Shown: in pieces, positions 55,801-64,000 of the stretch
Numbering within the stretch: position 1 is the first letter of the stretch
Layout of the letters: each line of letters starts with the position of its first letter
DNA from: Phaeoceros laevis
Taxonomy: Eukaryota > Anthocerotophyta > Anthocerotopsida > Notothyladales
Assembly (NCBI GenBank): GCA_049999765.1
Contig: JBNGIQ010009230.1
Span: 29,402 to 93,401, forward strand
Direction of reading: 5' to 3'
Length of the DNA stretch: 64,000 nt
Position numbers and translations under genes: made by a program
The notes under the pieces: generated by a model
Seen by the model: the letters and a program-made list of their open reading frames with translations, nothing else
Databases searched by the model: none
What the model was told of the DNA's origin: nothing

Positions 55801-56756
55801 AGAAGATGCCTTATCGTGATGTAGTCTCCTGGAATGCCATGATCTCGGGGTACACTGAGATGCATGAGGGTGAAGAGGCTTTGAAGTTGTATGCACGGAT
55901 GCAAAATGAAGGTGTGGTACCTGATGACCGCACATTTGTTGCGATGCTCAATGCCTGTGGTAGTGTCGCTGCACTGAAGGAGGGAAAGAAAATTCATGCT
56001 CAGATCTCCGAAGTTGGACTTGAAACTTCTGATCCATTTGTCGCAAGTAGTCTTATTGATATGTATGGCAAATGCGGGAGTATGGTTGATGCGCACAAGG
56101 TGTTCGATGCATTATTCACAAGAGATGTTGTTACATGGAATGCATTGGTTGCAGGATATGCCCGCCAGGGAGACTGTGCAACAGTGTTTGACCTTTTTGA
56201 GAGGATGAGACTAGAGGGCGTACAGCCAAACAGCATCACCTTTCTTAGTCTTCTTACTGTGTGCAGTCACGTAGGTCTAGTGGACAATGGTTGGTCCTAC
56301 TTTGAGGCAATGAGCAGAGACCACAATATAATGCCTAACGTCCAGCACTATACTTGCGTGGTTGATCTGCTTGGACGTGCGGGCCAATTGGATAGGGCGA
56401 TGGAGTTGGTAAAGACCATGCCTTTCCAGTCTCCTCTTGAGATTTGGAGATCTCTGTTGGGTTCTTGTCGAAAGTGGGGTAATCTGAAGCTGGGAAAGCA
56501 GGCATTTGACTGTGCTATGAATCTTGACAAGAATGATGCTGCAGCATATGTTTTGATGTCAAACATCTACGCGGCTGCTCAAATGCAAGAGGAAGCTAAG
56601 GAGACCCAGTCAATGAGAATGAAAGCACGAGCATGGAAGCCACCAGGACAGAGCCTGTGGACAGACAGCAGCGGACTTGTGCATGGATTCGTGGCGGGGG
56701 ATCAAGAACATCCTGAAAAACGTGAGATATACAGAAAGGTGGGAGATCTTGTGTAA
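52823..56756 (+). CDS. PPR protein A3 (PLS class, E+ end) with split PDF motif; ends at TAA just before a DYW ORF
   Basis: Exon 1 is 52823-52937 (MTSLRFTVACMAAVGKKKQG). One or two exons between about 53030 and 53282 are provisional (ending TDDRLPLAVMQSQLIALQEA). Then 53379-53467 ends LWQMYFTDPSKWWDCR and SNK, and 53553-56756 opens LHCKFPDFIHK, then ALWIKSWDTPQWV. The PDF motif is whole across an 85-bp phase-0 intron. About eight P-L-S triplets follow; five motifs carry the A-type insert (for example EADCKQVKKRCLEQAECIHS). The end has SLWTDSSGLVHGFVAGDQEH and REIYRKVGDLV, then TAA at 56754-56756. The next codon is in frame with a complete DYW domain. The E+ part is normally followed without break by DYW, so either the stop is a recent nonsense change or the two parts are made separately. 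It is divergent from A2. Confidence 0.9.
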
Positions 56757-56759
56757 GAA

Positions 56760-57053
56760 ATGAAGAAGGAAGGATACACACCACATCTTGAGTCCGTGTT
56801 GCGGGACATACCTGATGCTGAGAAGGAGGCGGCACTGTGTGAGCACAGTGAAAAATTAGCTATCGCATATGCCCTACTCAAGACACCAGAGGGCACAACC
56901 ATACACGTTGTGAAAAATCTCAGGGTGTGTGAGGATTGTCACAGGGCCATTGCACTTATCTCAAAGATAGAGCGGAGAACCATCATCTGTAGAGATGCAA
57001 GCCGTTTCCATGTGTACAAGGAAGGGAAGTGTTCTTGTGGGGACTACTGGTGA
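56760..57053 (+). CDS. Stand-alone DYW cytidine deaminase domain ORF
   Basis: 97 residues from an ATG four bases after the stop codon of PPR-A3 and in the same frame. The sequence is a complete DYW domain: it starts MKKEGYTP, holds the deaminase motif HSEKLAIAY with the zinc-binding His and catalytic Glu, then CEDCHRAI with two zinc cysteines, then HVYKEGKCSCGDYW at the very end. DYW domains convert C to U in organelle transcripts, either as part of a PPR protein or supplied in trans to E/E+ proteins. All key residues are present and there are no frameshifts. Whether it is translated (reinitiation, readthrough or separate transcript) cannot be told from the sequence. It is the only DYW domain in the window, although A1, A2, B1 and B2 end without one. 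Confidence 0.8.
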   Translation: MKKEGYTPHLESVLRDIPDAEKEAALCEHSEKLAIAYALLKTPEGTTIHVVKNLRVCEDCHRAIALISKIERRTIICRDASRFHVYKEGKCSCGDYW

Positions 57054-58358
57054 AATCTGTCATCCTTTCCAGCCCGGGCTGGTACCAGCATCAATACCAT
57101 TGGTGATAGTGGTCACTCCTCTCCAGCCGGGGAGGGTGCTCTTTATGTTTCAGGATCCTTTCTGGTATGTGGTTTTTCATGGTCGTGCTATCGTGCTTGT
57201 AAAACACCTGAGCCTCCCCTAATTTGAGTATAGTGGATATGCACCCAGAATGTGCCGTTAATTGGACGCTAGAGATGTTATGAGCAGAGGTCTTACCAAA
57301 AGGTGTATTCCTGGGCAGAAGGTTTGGAACTTCGGGGCTGGATGACTGCACAGTCTGCACATGTTCCGGTGCTGTGAATTTCAGAAGAGGAGCAAGAAGT
57401 TCTGTATTATAATTGTTCTGACCAGTGATTGTATTGTTGTGGCTGTAGGGCATCAGGAGTGACCGTCGGGTTGTGAAGTTATGGAAGAATTATGGTGGTC
57501 TTTCCAGTCTGATGGAAAGCCGTTGACAGCGAAAAAGGTGTTGGGGTAAAGTCATTTCCTCATAAGCTTTAGTGTGACTCGAGCTTTAGTGAGCAGTAGC
57601 TGCCTTACTCTTGCTTGGCATGTGGCAAAATCAGTCCGATTGGCAGTCAAAGCCGCTCCCACGTTGGGCTGCCCAACGTGAAACGAACAAAGCGGAAAAG
57701 GAACGTGCCCACGTTCCGTTGCCGCTTTGTCCGCCTTCTTCACCGGCTGGTTTGGATGGGTCAACCTGCTTATCCGGCATTCCTCAGTAGTAGTCAGTAC
57801 TGTATCAATCTGAAGATTCGGCCCGGGCTAGAAAGAAAATCACACTTTTGCAGATTGCAGTTACTGCAGGGACGGATGAAATTCATCAGCCTCTCTGCCC
57901 TCGCCCAACTCGGTCAAGTTATTGAACCATCTAGAAAACAGCATGCATTGGTAGAGAAATCATATTGAACTTCGTTCAGCACGGCTTGGGATATTAGTAC
58001 CTCGAAACGGTCATGTGCATTATTGCGGAAGGCTGTCACACTTATTACCCGGCACAAAGTCGCCCAAACTCTCCGTTCCTAGCGCAATGTGCCCAATAGA
58101 ATTATTAGGCGTTTCACAATAGATCACAAAGGGCAGATCCCTGCAAGTTTGATTGGCCGTCCAATATGACTCAGCCCTCATTAGAGAAAAGGGCGGGCGT
58201 CTTGGTGTCACCTGCCAAGTAGCTCCCCTCTCAGTCCCTCCACGCAGCTGACTTCGTCTCATGTAAGCTGATCAGTCTCTCCACGGACGAACTCACGCGA
58301 GAACTGTTCCCATTGCTGCAGTGTCCGCACTCGCATCGGGGCTGCTTGCGAAGCCAAA
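57054..58358. other. Intergenic and PLD 5' region, with strong inverted repeats
   Basis: No gene recognised; open frames on both strands near 57550-57970 look non-coding. It contains the inverted repeats described at 57660-57730. Confidence 0.5.
57660..57730. repeat. Two adjacent perfect hairpins
   Basis: First: CACGTTGGGC and GCCCAACGTG with one base between (57660-57680). Second: ACAAAGCGG, AAAA, GGAACGTG, CC, CACGTTCC, GTTG, CCGCTTTGT (57687-57730), a 17-bp stem in two blocks with a small internal bulge. Both cores contain AACGTG/CACGTT. Confidence 0.9.
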
Positions 58359-60794
58359 ATGGCTTCCTACCTCCTTCACGGAGCTCTGTTTGTGTCGATC
58401 TACGAGGCTGCTGACCTTGTCGACCAGGGGCGTACGACAGGTGGTGCCCCCAAGTTTTTCAGGAAGCTTGTGGAGAACATTGAAGAGGCTGTTGGATTCG
58501 GGAAGGGAGCAAGCAAGCTGTACTGCACGGTCAATCTGGGGAAGCATGCAACGGTGGGGCGCACCCGGGTGATCGAGAAAGTGCCTGTCAATCCTGTGTG
58601 GAATGAGGACTTCCACATCTACTGTGCGCACAGCGTCAATTATGTCACGATTTCCGTGAAGAATAACGACACCATTGGGTCTGATGTCCTCGGCACGGCC
58701 AGGGTTCCCGCCACGGATCTGTTGAAGGAGGAGCCAGTGGAGGGGTGGTATGATCTGTTTGGGGGAGACGGTGATGGTGAGCAGGTTGGTGAGGCCAAAC
58801 TGAGGTTCCGGTTGCAGTTCTTCGAAGCTTCTCACGATGAGCACTGGGGGACCGGAGTGAAAGATCCTCGTTATCGTGGAGTGCCTTTCACCTACTTCCC
58901 TCAGAGGACCGGGTGCAGGGTCACGCTTTACCAGGATGCTCATGTGCACAATGACTTCGCTCCCGACATCCAGCTGGATGGTGGTCTGGCTTTCAGCCAG
59001 GGCCGGTGCTGGGAGGATATCTTTCAGGCGATACACAACGCGAAGCACATTATCTACATCACTGGGTGGTCTGTGTACACAGAGATCACTTTGATCCGGG
59101 ATCCTAGTAGGCCTGTTGAAGGTGATGAAGGCTTGACTTTGGGCGCTCTTTTGAAGCAGAAGGCAGATGAAGGAGTTAGGGTGAACCTCTTGGTGTGGGA
59201 TGATCGGACGTCGGTTGGTTCGTTGAAGAAGGATGGGCTCATGGCAACTCATGATGAAGATACCGGCGCTTACTTCCAGGGCTCCCAAGTGAACTGTGTG
59301 CTGTGTCCTAGGAATCCTGACGACTCGCTGAGTTTTGTGCAAGAGAGCCAGATCAGGTTGATGTTCACGCATCACCAGAAGACCGTCATTGTGGATGCAC
59401 CATCCCCTGGTGGTTCCGAGGAGCGACGCATTATCAGTTTTGTGGGAGGTATCGACCTCTGTGATGGTCGATATGACACCCATGAGCACTCTCTGTTCAG
59501 AACCCTGGATTCTATCCATCAGACTGATTTCCATCAGCCTAACTTTGAAGGGGCGTCTGTAGAGTCCGGTGGTCCCAGGGAGCCCTGGCATGATATTCAT
59601 GCTAGGGTTGAAGGCCCGATAGCTTGGGATGTGCTGTACAACTTTGAGCAGCGGTGGAGGAAGCAGGGTAAAGGTGAAGACTTGTTGAAGTCACTGCAGG
59701 ATACACCAGATATGGGCCCTCCTACTGAAGTGACAAGCGCTGATGACGAAGAAACTTGGAATGTGCAGCTGTTTCGCTCGATTGATGCAGGTGCTGCCTC
59801 TGGGTTCCCTGAAAGTCCTGAGGAGGCTGCAAATGCGGGTCTGATGAGTGGGAAGAACAACACCATTGACAGGAGCATTCAGGATGCGTACATCCATGCC
59901 ATTCGACGAGCCAAGAATTTTATCTACATTGAAAATCAGTACTTTCTGGGCAGCTGTTTTGGTTGGTCCTCTGAAAAGGATTCAGAAGCCACACATCTGA
60001 TCCCGGTCGAACTTGCTCAGAAGATTGTGAGCAAGATTGAGGCAGGTGAGCGGTTTGCGGTGTATGTGGTTGTCCCTATGTGGCCTGAAGGTGTGCCTGA
60101 AAGCGCATCTGTGCAAGCCATCCTAGACTATATGAGGAAGACCCAGCAGATGATGTACACCCATATTGCGGAAGCACTACAGGCAAAGCAGATCGAGGAT
60201 GAGAATCCTAGGGACTATTTGACCTTTTTCTGTCTGGGGAACCGTGAAGTGAGGGGTGAAGGAGAGTATGAGCCTTCTAAGTCTCCCGAGAATGGAACAG
60301 ACTACAAGCGGGCCCAGGAGAGTCGTCGATTTATGATCTATGTGCACTCGAAAATGATGATTGTGGATGATGAGTACATCATCGTTGGTTCAGCAAACAT
60401 CAACCAGCGATCACTGGATGGTGCTCGTGACTCTGAGATTGCGATAGGAGCGTACCAGCCTCACCGGTTGGCCACAGAAGGCCTTCCTCGGGGTGGAATC
60501 CATGGTTTCCGGCAGTCGCTGTGGTACGAACATCTTCATGAGTTGGATGAGGTGTTCGCTGACCCATCCAGCTTGAACTGCATCAGGAAGGTGAATGAGA
60601 CGGCAGACAGGCTGTTGGAGCTGTACGCTGGAGAGGAAGTTGTGGACCTTCCCGGCCATTTGTTGTCATTTCCCATTCTTGTAGCAAATGATGGTGCTGT
60701 GATCGATAAGCCAGGTCTGGAACACTTCCCAGATACTAAGGCTCTAGTGAAGGGGCAGCAGAGCGAGGTCCTGCCACCGATACTAACCACTTGA
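58359..60794 (+). CDS. PLDalpha: Phospholipase D alpha
   Basis: 811 residues in one exon, matching the usual 808-813. It hydrolyses phosphatidylcholine and related lipids to phosphatidic acid at membranes, a signal in stress and hormone responses. The N-terminal C2 domain (about residues 10-150) gives calcium-dependent membrane binding; it contains [20 protein letters not shown] and [12 protein letters not shown]. The first HKD motif is [10 protein letters not shown] with His339, the second is [20 protein letters not shown] with His663, followed by [25 protein letters not shown] and the C-terminal [20 protein letters not shown] are also typical of the alpha class. The Met at 58359 is chosen because [10 protein letters not shown] is the conserved alpha-type start. 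No frame defects. Plant orthologs often have a few introns; here none are seen. The neighbours are unrelated. Confidence 0.97.
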   Translation: MASYLLHGALFVSIYEAADLVDQGRTTGGAPKFFRKLVENIEEAVGFGKGASKLYCTVNLGKHATVGRTRVIEKVPVNPVWNEDFHIYCAHSVNYVTISVKNNDTIGSDVLGTARVPATDLLKEEPVEGWYDLFGGDGDGEQVGEAKLRFRLQFFEASHDEHWGTGVKDPRYRGVPFTYFPQRTGCRVTLYQDAHVHNDFAPDIQLDGGLAFSQGRCWEDIFQAIHNAKHIIYITGWSVYTEITLIRDPSRPVEGDEGLTLGALLKQKADEGVRVNLLVWDDRTSVGSLKKDGLMATHDEDTGAYFQGSQVNCVLCPRNPDDSLSFVQESQIRLMFTHHQKTVIVDAPSPGGSEERRIISFVGGIDLCDGRYDTHEHSLFRTLDSIHQTDFHQPNFEGASVESGGPREPWHDIHARVEGPIAWDVLYNFEQRWRKQGKGEDLLKSLQDTPDMGPPTEVTSADDEETWNVQLFRSIDAGAASGFPESPEEAANAGLMSGKNNTIDRSIQDAYIHAIRRAKNFIYIENQYFLGSCFGWSSEKDSEATHLIPVELAQKIVSKIEAGERFAVYVVVPMWPEGVPESASVQAILDYMRKTQQMMYTHIAEALQAKQIEDENPRDYLTFFCLGNREVRGEGEYEPSKSPENGTDYKRAQESRRFMIYVHSKMMIVDDEYIIVGSANINQRSLDGARDSEIAIGAYQPHRLATEGLPRGGIHGFRQSLWYEHLHELDEVFADPSSLNCIRKVNETADRLLELYAGEEVVDLPGHLLSFPILVANDGAVIDKPGLEHFPDTKALVKGQQSEVLPPILTT

Positions 60795-62049
60795 GAGAAG
60801 GGGTGACGAGAGAAACTGGGTCGCATGGATACGTACAGGTGCCAGATGATGCTAGGTGGTTTTGTGGTAGCAGTAGTATGGCGAAGTCTAGGCAAGGCAG
60901 ACTCTGGCAGAATAGCGACCAAGTTGCAGAGGCTGGTAGTTCTTTTCCTCTTTTTTTGCGATATGGAAGGTTCTTGGTCCTTGACCCGATTGCTGTGCGA
61001 CACGGTGCGTGTAACCAAGAACACAGGTAGCATAGCATAGCATAGCCACCGGACCTGGAGTTGGAGATGCTTCTCCCTGCTGTAAGTCCCCCCTGCACTG
61101 AGCGTCCGGGACAGTTGGACCTGGTTCGGGATCCTGCCTCGTGGATGGCACATCCAGCCGCGTCGCAAGCTACCCGACTTGTTACCTGTTTTGATCACTA
61201 AGCGTCTGCAGGTGTTGGACTGTGACGCCATTTTGCTGTAAGCGTTTGAGTTATTCAGAACTTCGTCCATAACTCTTGCCTGCCAGCCCCTCGCCGGAAG
61301 CAAGCAGTCTCCGAACACATGACCAGCCGCCAGCGCATAAACATTTTGCAACCAGGCTCCAAACTAGACTACCGAGAACTTCCGCAATAGAACATTCCGT
61401 GTTTGAACAGTGGATACTTGCTTCACCTTTTTTGGCGGTGCGTGTCGCATCGACTTTCATCGGCATGTCGCACAATCCTTCCCACCTGATGCCCTCCGGT
61501 AAGCATTAGCAGTTGTGCTTAAGGCAAAAGGAGTGGAGCGGCATTTCTCTGTGCACATTGCTTACTTCGTTACTGTGGATTCCAGGCAACGAGTATCAAA
61601 GGTGTCATTTGTTGTGGCAGAGCTCATTGACAGGTGCGGGTGGTTAGAGCTAGGGTTTCGCGCCGTTTCTTGCTTTTCAGTGCCTTCCTGGCCTGCGATC
61701 AGATCGCAAACGGGTGCATTGCCATCACCACAGCAGGGCCGTCATACCGAGCCTAGATTTTCTATCTTTTGCTGTTTCTTGCTGCGTGTTTTTTTTCTGC
61801 TCACATCATCTCCTTGCTGCCTGTCCCTCTCTGCCTGCTTCCAGGTTATTTTCGCGTGTTTGCTGCTCACATCCTCTCCTTTGTCGCCTATCCCTCTGCA
61901 TTTCAGCTCCACTGCATGCTGTTTACACCTGCCTAAGCAAGCCAGGACATCTGTAACCAACCTTAGATGTTTTCTTTCTTTCTTTCCCAATTCAATGTCT
62001 TCCTGGCTTCGAATCGGACTTCGAATCTGGCAGAAAGGCACACTCTGAT
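60795..62049. other. Intergenic, no gene recognised
   Basis: A short AGCAT/AGCATAGC repeat at about 61027-61046. Pyrimidine-rich tracts at 61.75-61.98 kb. No protein family is recognised in the open frames. Confidence 0.5.
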
Positions 62050-63070
62050 GTGCTGCATAGCCAAGACCCTAGTGACTTGTTTGTTCACACCTGCCTGGTG
62101 GACATGTTTGCAAAATGGGGTGAGCGGGAAGATGCGCGCCATGTTTTTGACAGCATCGACACAAAGAATGTGTTGGCACGGAATGCCCTGATTGCTGGGT
62201 ATGCAAAGCAAGGACTCTGCCAAGAGGCGCTTGGTGTCTATGGACAAATGGAGGAGGCGAGCCTCATTTTGGCTGACCGCGTTACTTTTGCTTGCCTTCC
62301 AGAGGCGTGTGCAAGCACTGCTGCCATACAGAAGGCCACAGGGCTGCACTCAAAGATTGTCAAAAGAGGTTTGCTGGATGATGTAGCGGTGGGCAACTGC
62401 CTGGATAACATGTATGCAAAATGTGGTCAGCTGGACGACGAGCGCCAGATTTTTCACAGCACGAACACAAAATGTGGTCACATGGACAACTCTGATTGCT
62501 GGGAGAATGCAAGCACTGGTGCCATACAGAAGGGCAGGGAGCTGCACTGGAAGATTGTCAAAAGAGGTCTGCTGGACGATGTAGTGGTGGGCACCTGCCT
62601 GGTGGATATGTATGCAAAATGTGGTGAGCTGGAAGATGCGTGCCAAGTTTTTTTTTTTTTAACAGCATGGACTCAAAGAATGTGGTGACATGAAATGCCC
62701 TCATTGGTGGGCGTGTGCAAGCACTGGTGCCATACAGAGGGGCAGGGGGCTGCACTCAAAGATTGTCAGAAGAGGTCTGCTGGAGGATGTAGTGATCAGC
62801 ACCTGCCTGGTGGACATGTATGCAAAAATGTGGAGAGCTGGAAGGTGCACGCCAGGGTTTTTTGACAGCATGGCCACAAAGGATGTCGTGACACGGACAG
62901 TGCTGATTGACGGGTATGCACAGCAAGGACTAGGCCAAGACGAGCTTTAATTTGTGTATGGACAAATGGAGGAGGCGGGCCTCATTTTGGCTGACTGTGT
63001 TACTTTTGCTTGCTTTCTGAGGGCAAGCAAGCACTGCTGCCTTACAGAAGGCCAAGGAGCTGTACTCAAA
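62050..63070 (+). pseudogene. Decayed PPR gene fragments
   Basis: The frame open to 62688 starts DLFVHTCLVDMFAKWGERED and ARHVFDSIDTKNVLARNALI, then repeats the motif HSKIVKRGLLDDV with YAKCGQLDD and YAKCGELEDA. The repeats are shortened against each other: a motif end at about 62480 jumps to ASTGAIQKGRELH. A poly-T run at 62647-62660 breaks the frame (QVFFFL). More copies follow to about 63070 with stops. It has no E region and no plausible start. It is the same PPR type as the fragments at 33205 and 44290. Confidence 0.85.
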
Positions 63071-63600
63071 GATTGTCTTTACGACTAAATCTCTATGCAC
63101 ATTTTTGTACTAACCAGCAGGCCCAGATTCCACCCAACAGCCAGAGGATTCCAATCAACAGCAAAGGAATATCTTCCACCAACAAGACGAGAGTACGAGA
63201 GTACTAGGAGGTATAACCTCTCCCAGCCAATAAAGTTGTCTGCATTCAAGCACGGAGATTTCAAGGTCATAAAAGGAAAGTATCACTGAGGAACTGTTAA
63301 CACCTATAACTGCCCATATGTTTTGTTCAGCAAGGCTAGGGCTATTTAAATGTTGCAATAATTCTTTTGTAAAGGTGTGCTGTAAGTTCATGAGAAGGCA
63401 AGGAGAAGTAGAGGGTTTAGGGTTTAGGAGAAGTAGATCAAACCGGGAGGGCTAGCACTTCGAAATACAAAGAAAGATGTTGTCCAACTCGAAATGGCTA
63501 CTAACCAATGCACACTGCCCTGCAGCTCGTCCTATTCATCCACTATAGGGGTGGGAACAGCATCAGTTGTAAGCCACAATTCTTGAAGATGCTACAGAAA
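63071..63600. other. Intergenic; short telomere-like motif
   Basis: AGGGTTTAGGGTTTAGG (63412-63428) is a double plant telomere unit, often seen as a telo-box in promoters. No gene recognised. Confidence 0.5.
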
Positions 63601-63614
63601 AGTCAGTCCAGAGT

Positions 63615-63780
63615 TGAGCAAAAATCGCCTTCAGGCAGAAGCAAAAATTGCCTTTGGGCTGAAGCAAAAATCGCCTTCGGGCAGAAGCAAAAATCGCCTT
63701 CGGGCAAGAGCGAAAATCGCCTTCGGGCAAGAGCAAAAATCAAAAATCGCCTTCGGGCAATAGCAAAAAACGCCTATGCA
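63615..63780. repeat. Minisatellite, about 24-bp unit, six to seven copies
   Basis: The unit is close to GCAGAAGCAAAAATCGCCTT followed by CGG, repeated with small changes; one copy has an extra CAAAAAT. The open frames through it on both strands are a by-product of its period being a multiple of three. Confidence 0.88.
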
Positions 63781-63933
63781 ACAGTTTAATAATACTGGAA
63801 TGTTTTTTTTCGTTGTTTTGGGATAATAAACGGCTAACCCTTGCAAACGGTTGACGTACCATTAGTTAATTAATTACGATTAATTAACTGATGGTGGGTT
63901 AGCGGGGAGTTCACATGTGGAAATGTGGAGGAC

Positions 63934-63997
63934 GAGGGTTTTGTTCTGGGATGTGTATGGCATGTGGGATGTGAGGGTTTTGTTCTGGGATGTGTAT
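63934..63997. repeat. Direct repeat, 25 bp x 2
   Basis: GAGGGTTTTGTTCTGGGATG then TGTAT occurs at 63934-63958 and 63973-63997, at the window end. Confidence 0.85.
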
Positions 63998-64000
63998 AGC

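Noticed and set aside
61515-62048. A 177-codon frame upstream of the PPR relic at 62 kb
   Set aside because: Driven by pyrimidine-rich DNA (Ser/Leu/Cys runs); no signal, domain or codon bias that convinces.
63412-63428. Telomere or subtelomere boundary
   Set aside because: Only two TTTAGGG units; this is common as a promoter telo-box and not evidence of a chromosome end.
63615-63780. CRISPR-like regularly spaced repeat
   Set aside because: The copies are directly adjacent with no unique spacers, and the genome is a plant's; it is a minisatellite.

Overview
This is nuclear DNA of a land plant. The evidence is short GT-AG introns (about 70-150 bp), plant-only gene families (OEP16, phospholipase D alpha, ICME-like esterase, PLS-class PPR proteins with E/DYW parts), an LTR element primed by tRNA-iMet, and a eukaryotic tRNA-Glu without an encoded CCA. 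The large, mostly intronless, clustered PPR genes suggest a seedless plant (lycophyte, fern or bryophyte lineage) with heavy organellar RNA editing. I cannot name the species. There are three assembly gaps (1041-1440, 34494-34503, 43322-43421); the first is probably an artefact.

Layout. 3-10114 (+): the 3' part of a many-exon gene for a large plant-conserved protein of unknown function. 11526-14260 (-): PPR gene A1. 15004-15550 (+): OEP16-1. 16.3-19.1 kb: tRNA relic, small secreted protein, tRNA-Glu and a frameshifted lectin relic. 19407-23540 (-): PPR gene B1, head to head with an ICME-like esterase (23795-25123, +). 25-29 kb: AT-rich, with one DUF26-like secreted protein. 29456-32653 (+): PPR gene B2. 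33-39.8 kb: a mosaic of an LTR, a purine minisatellite, a frameshifted SAM/P-loop NTPase/nuclease-like gene, a captured malate dehydrogenase fragment and a PPR-B pseudogene. 40267-42173: a cysteine-rich secreted protein and a RING-H2 protein. 44-48 kb: PPR relics, a second ICME-like esterase (45681-47015, -) and a PPR-A pseudogene. 48235-51921 (-) and 52823-56756 (+): divergent PPR genes A2 and A3, A3 followed directly by a separate DYW ORF. 58359-60794 (+): phospholipase D alpha. 62-64 kb: PPR relics and short repeats.

The most interesting system is the PPR cluster. All five large PPR genes, and one pseudogene, carry before the PPR tract a copy of the PDF motif otherwise known from plant organellar single-stranded-DNA-binding (OSB) proteins. 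It is clear in B1, A2 and A3, eroded in A1 and the pseudogene, and frameshifted in B2. The A genes also share an N-terminal exon with a basic KKK box and a recurrent insert of about 15 residues inside their PPR motifs. In A3 the E+ region ends at an in-frame TAA, and an intact DYW deaminase domain follows as its own ATG-started ORF. Together they look like a locally expanding family of putative organelle nucleic-acid-binding proteins, with unit-number change, pseudogenes, frameshifts and domain splitting visible side by side.
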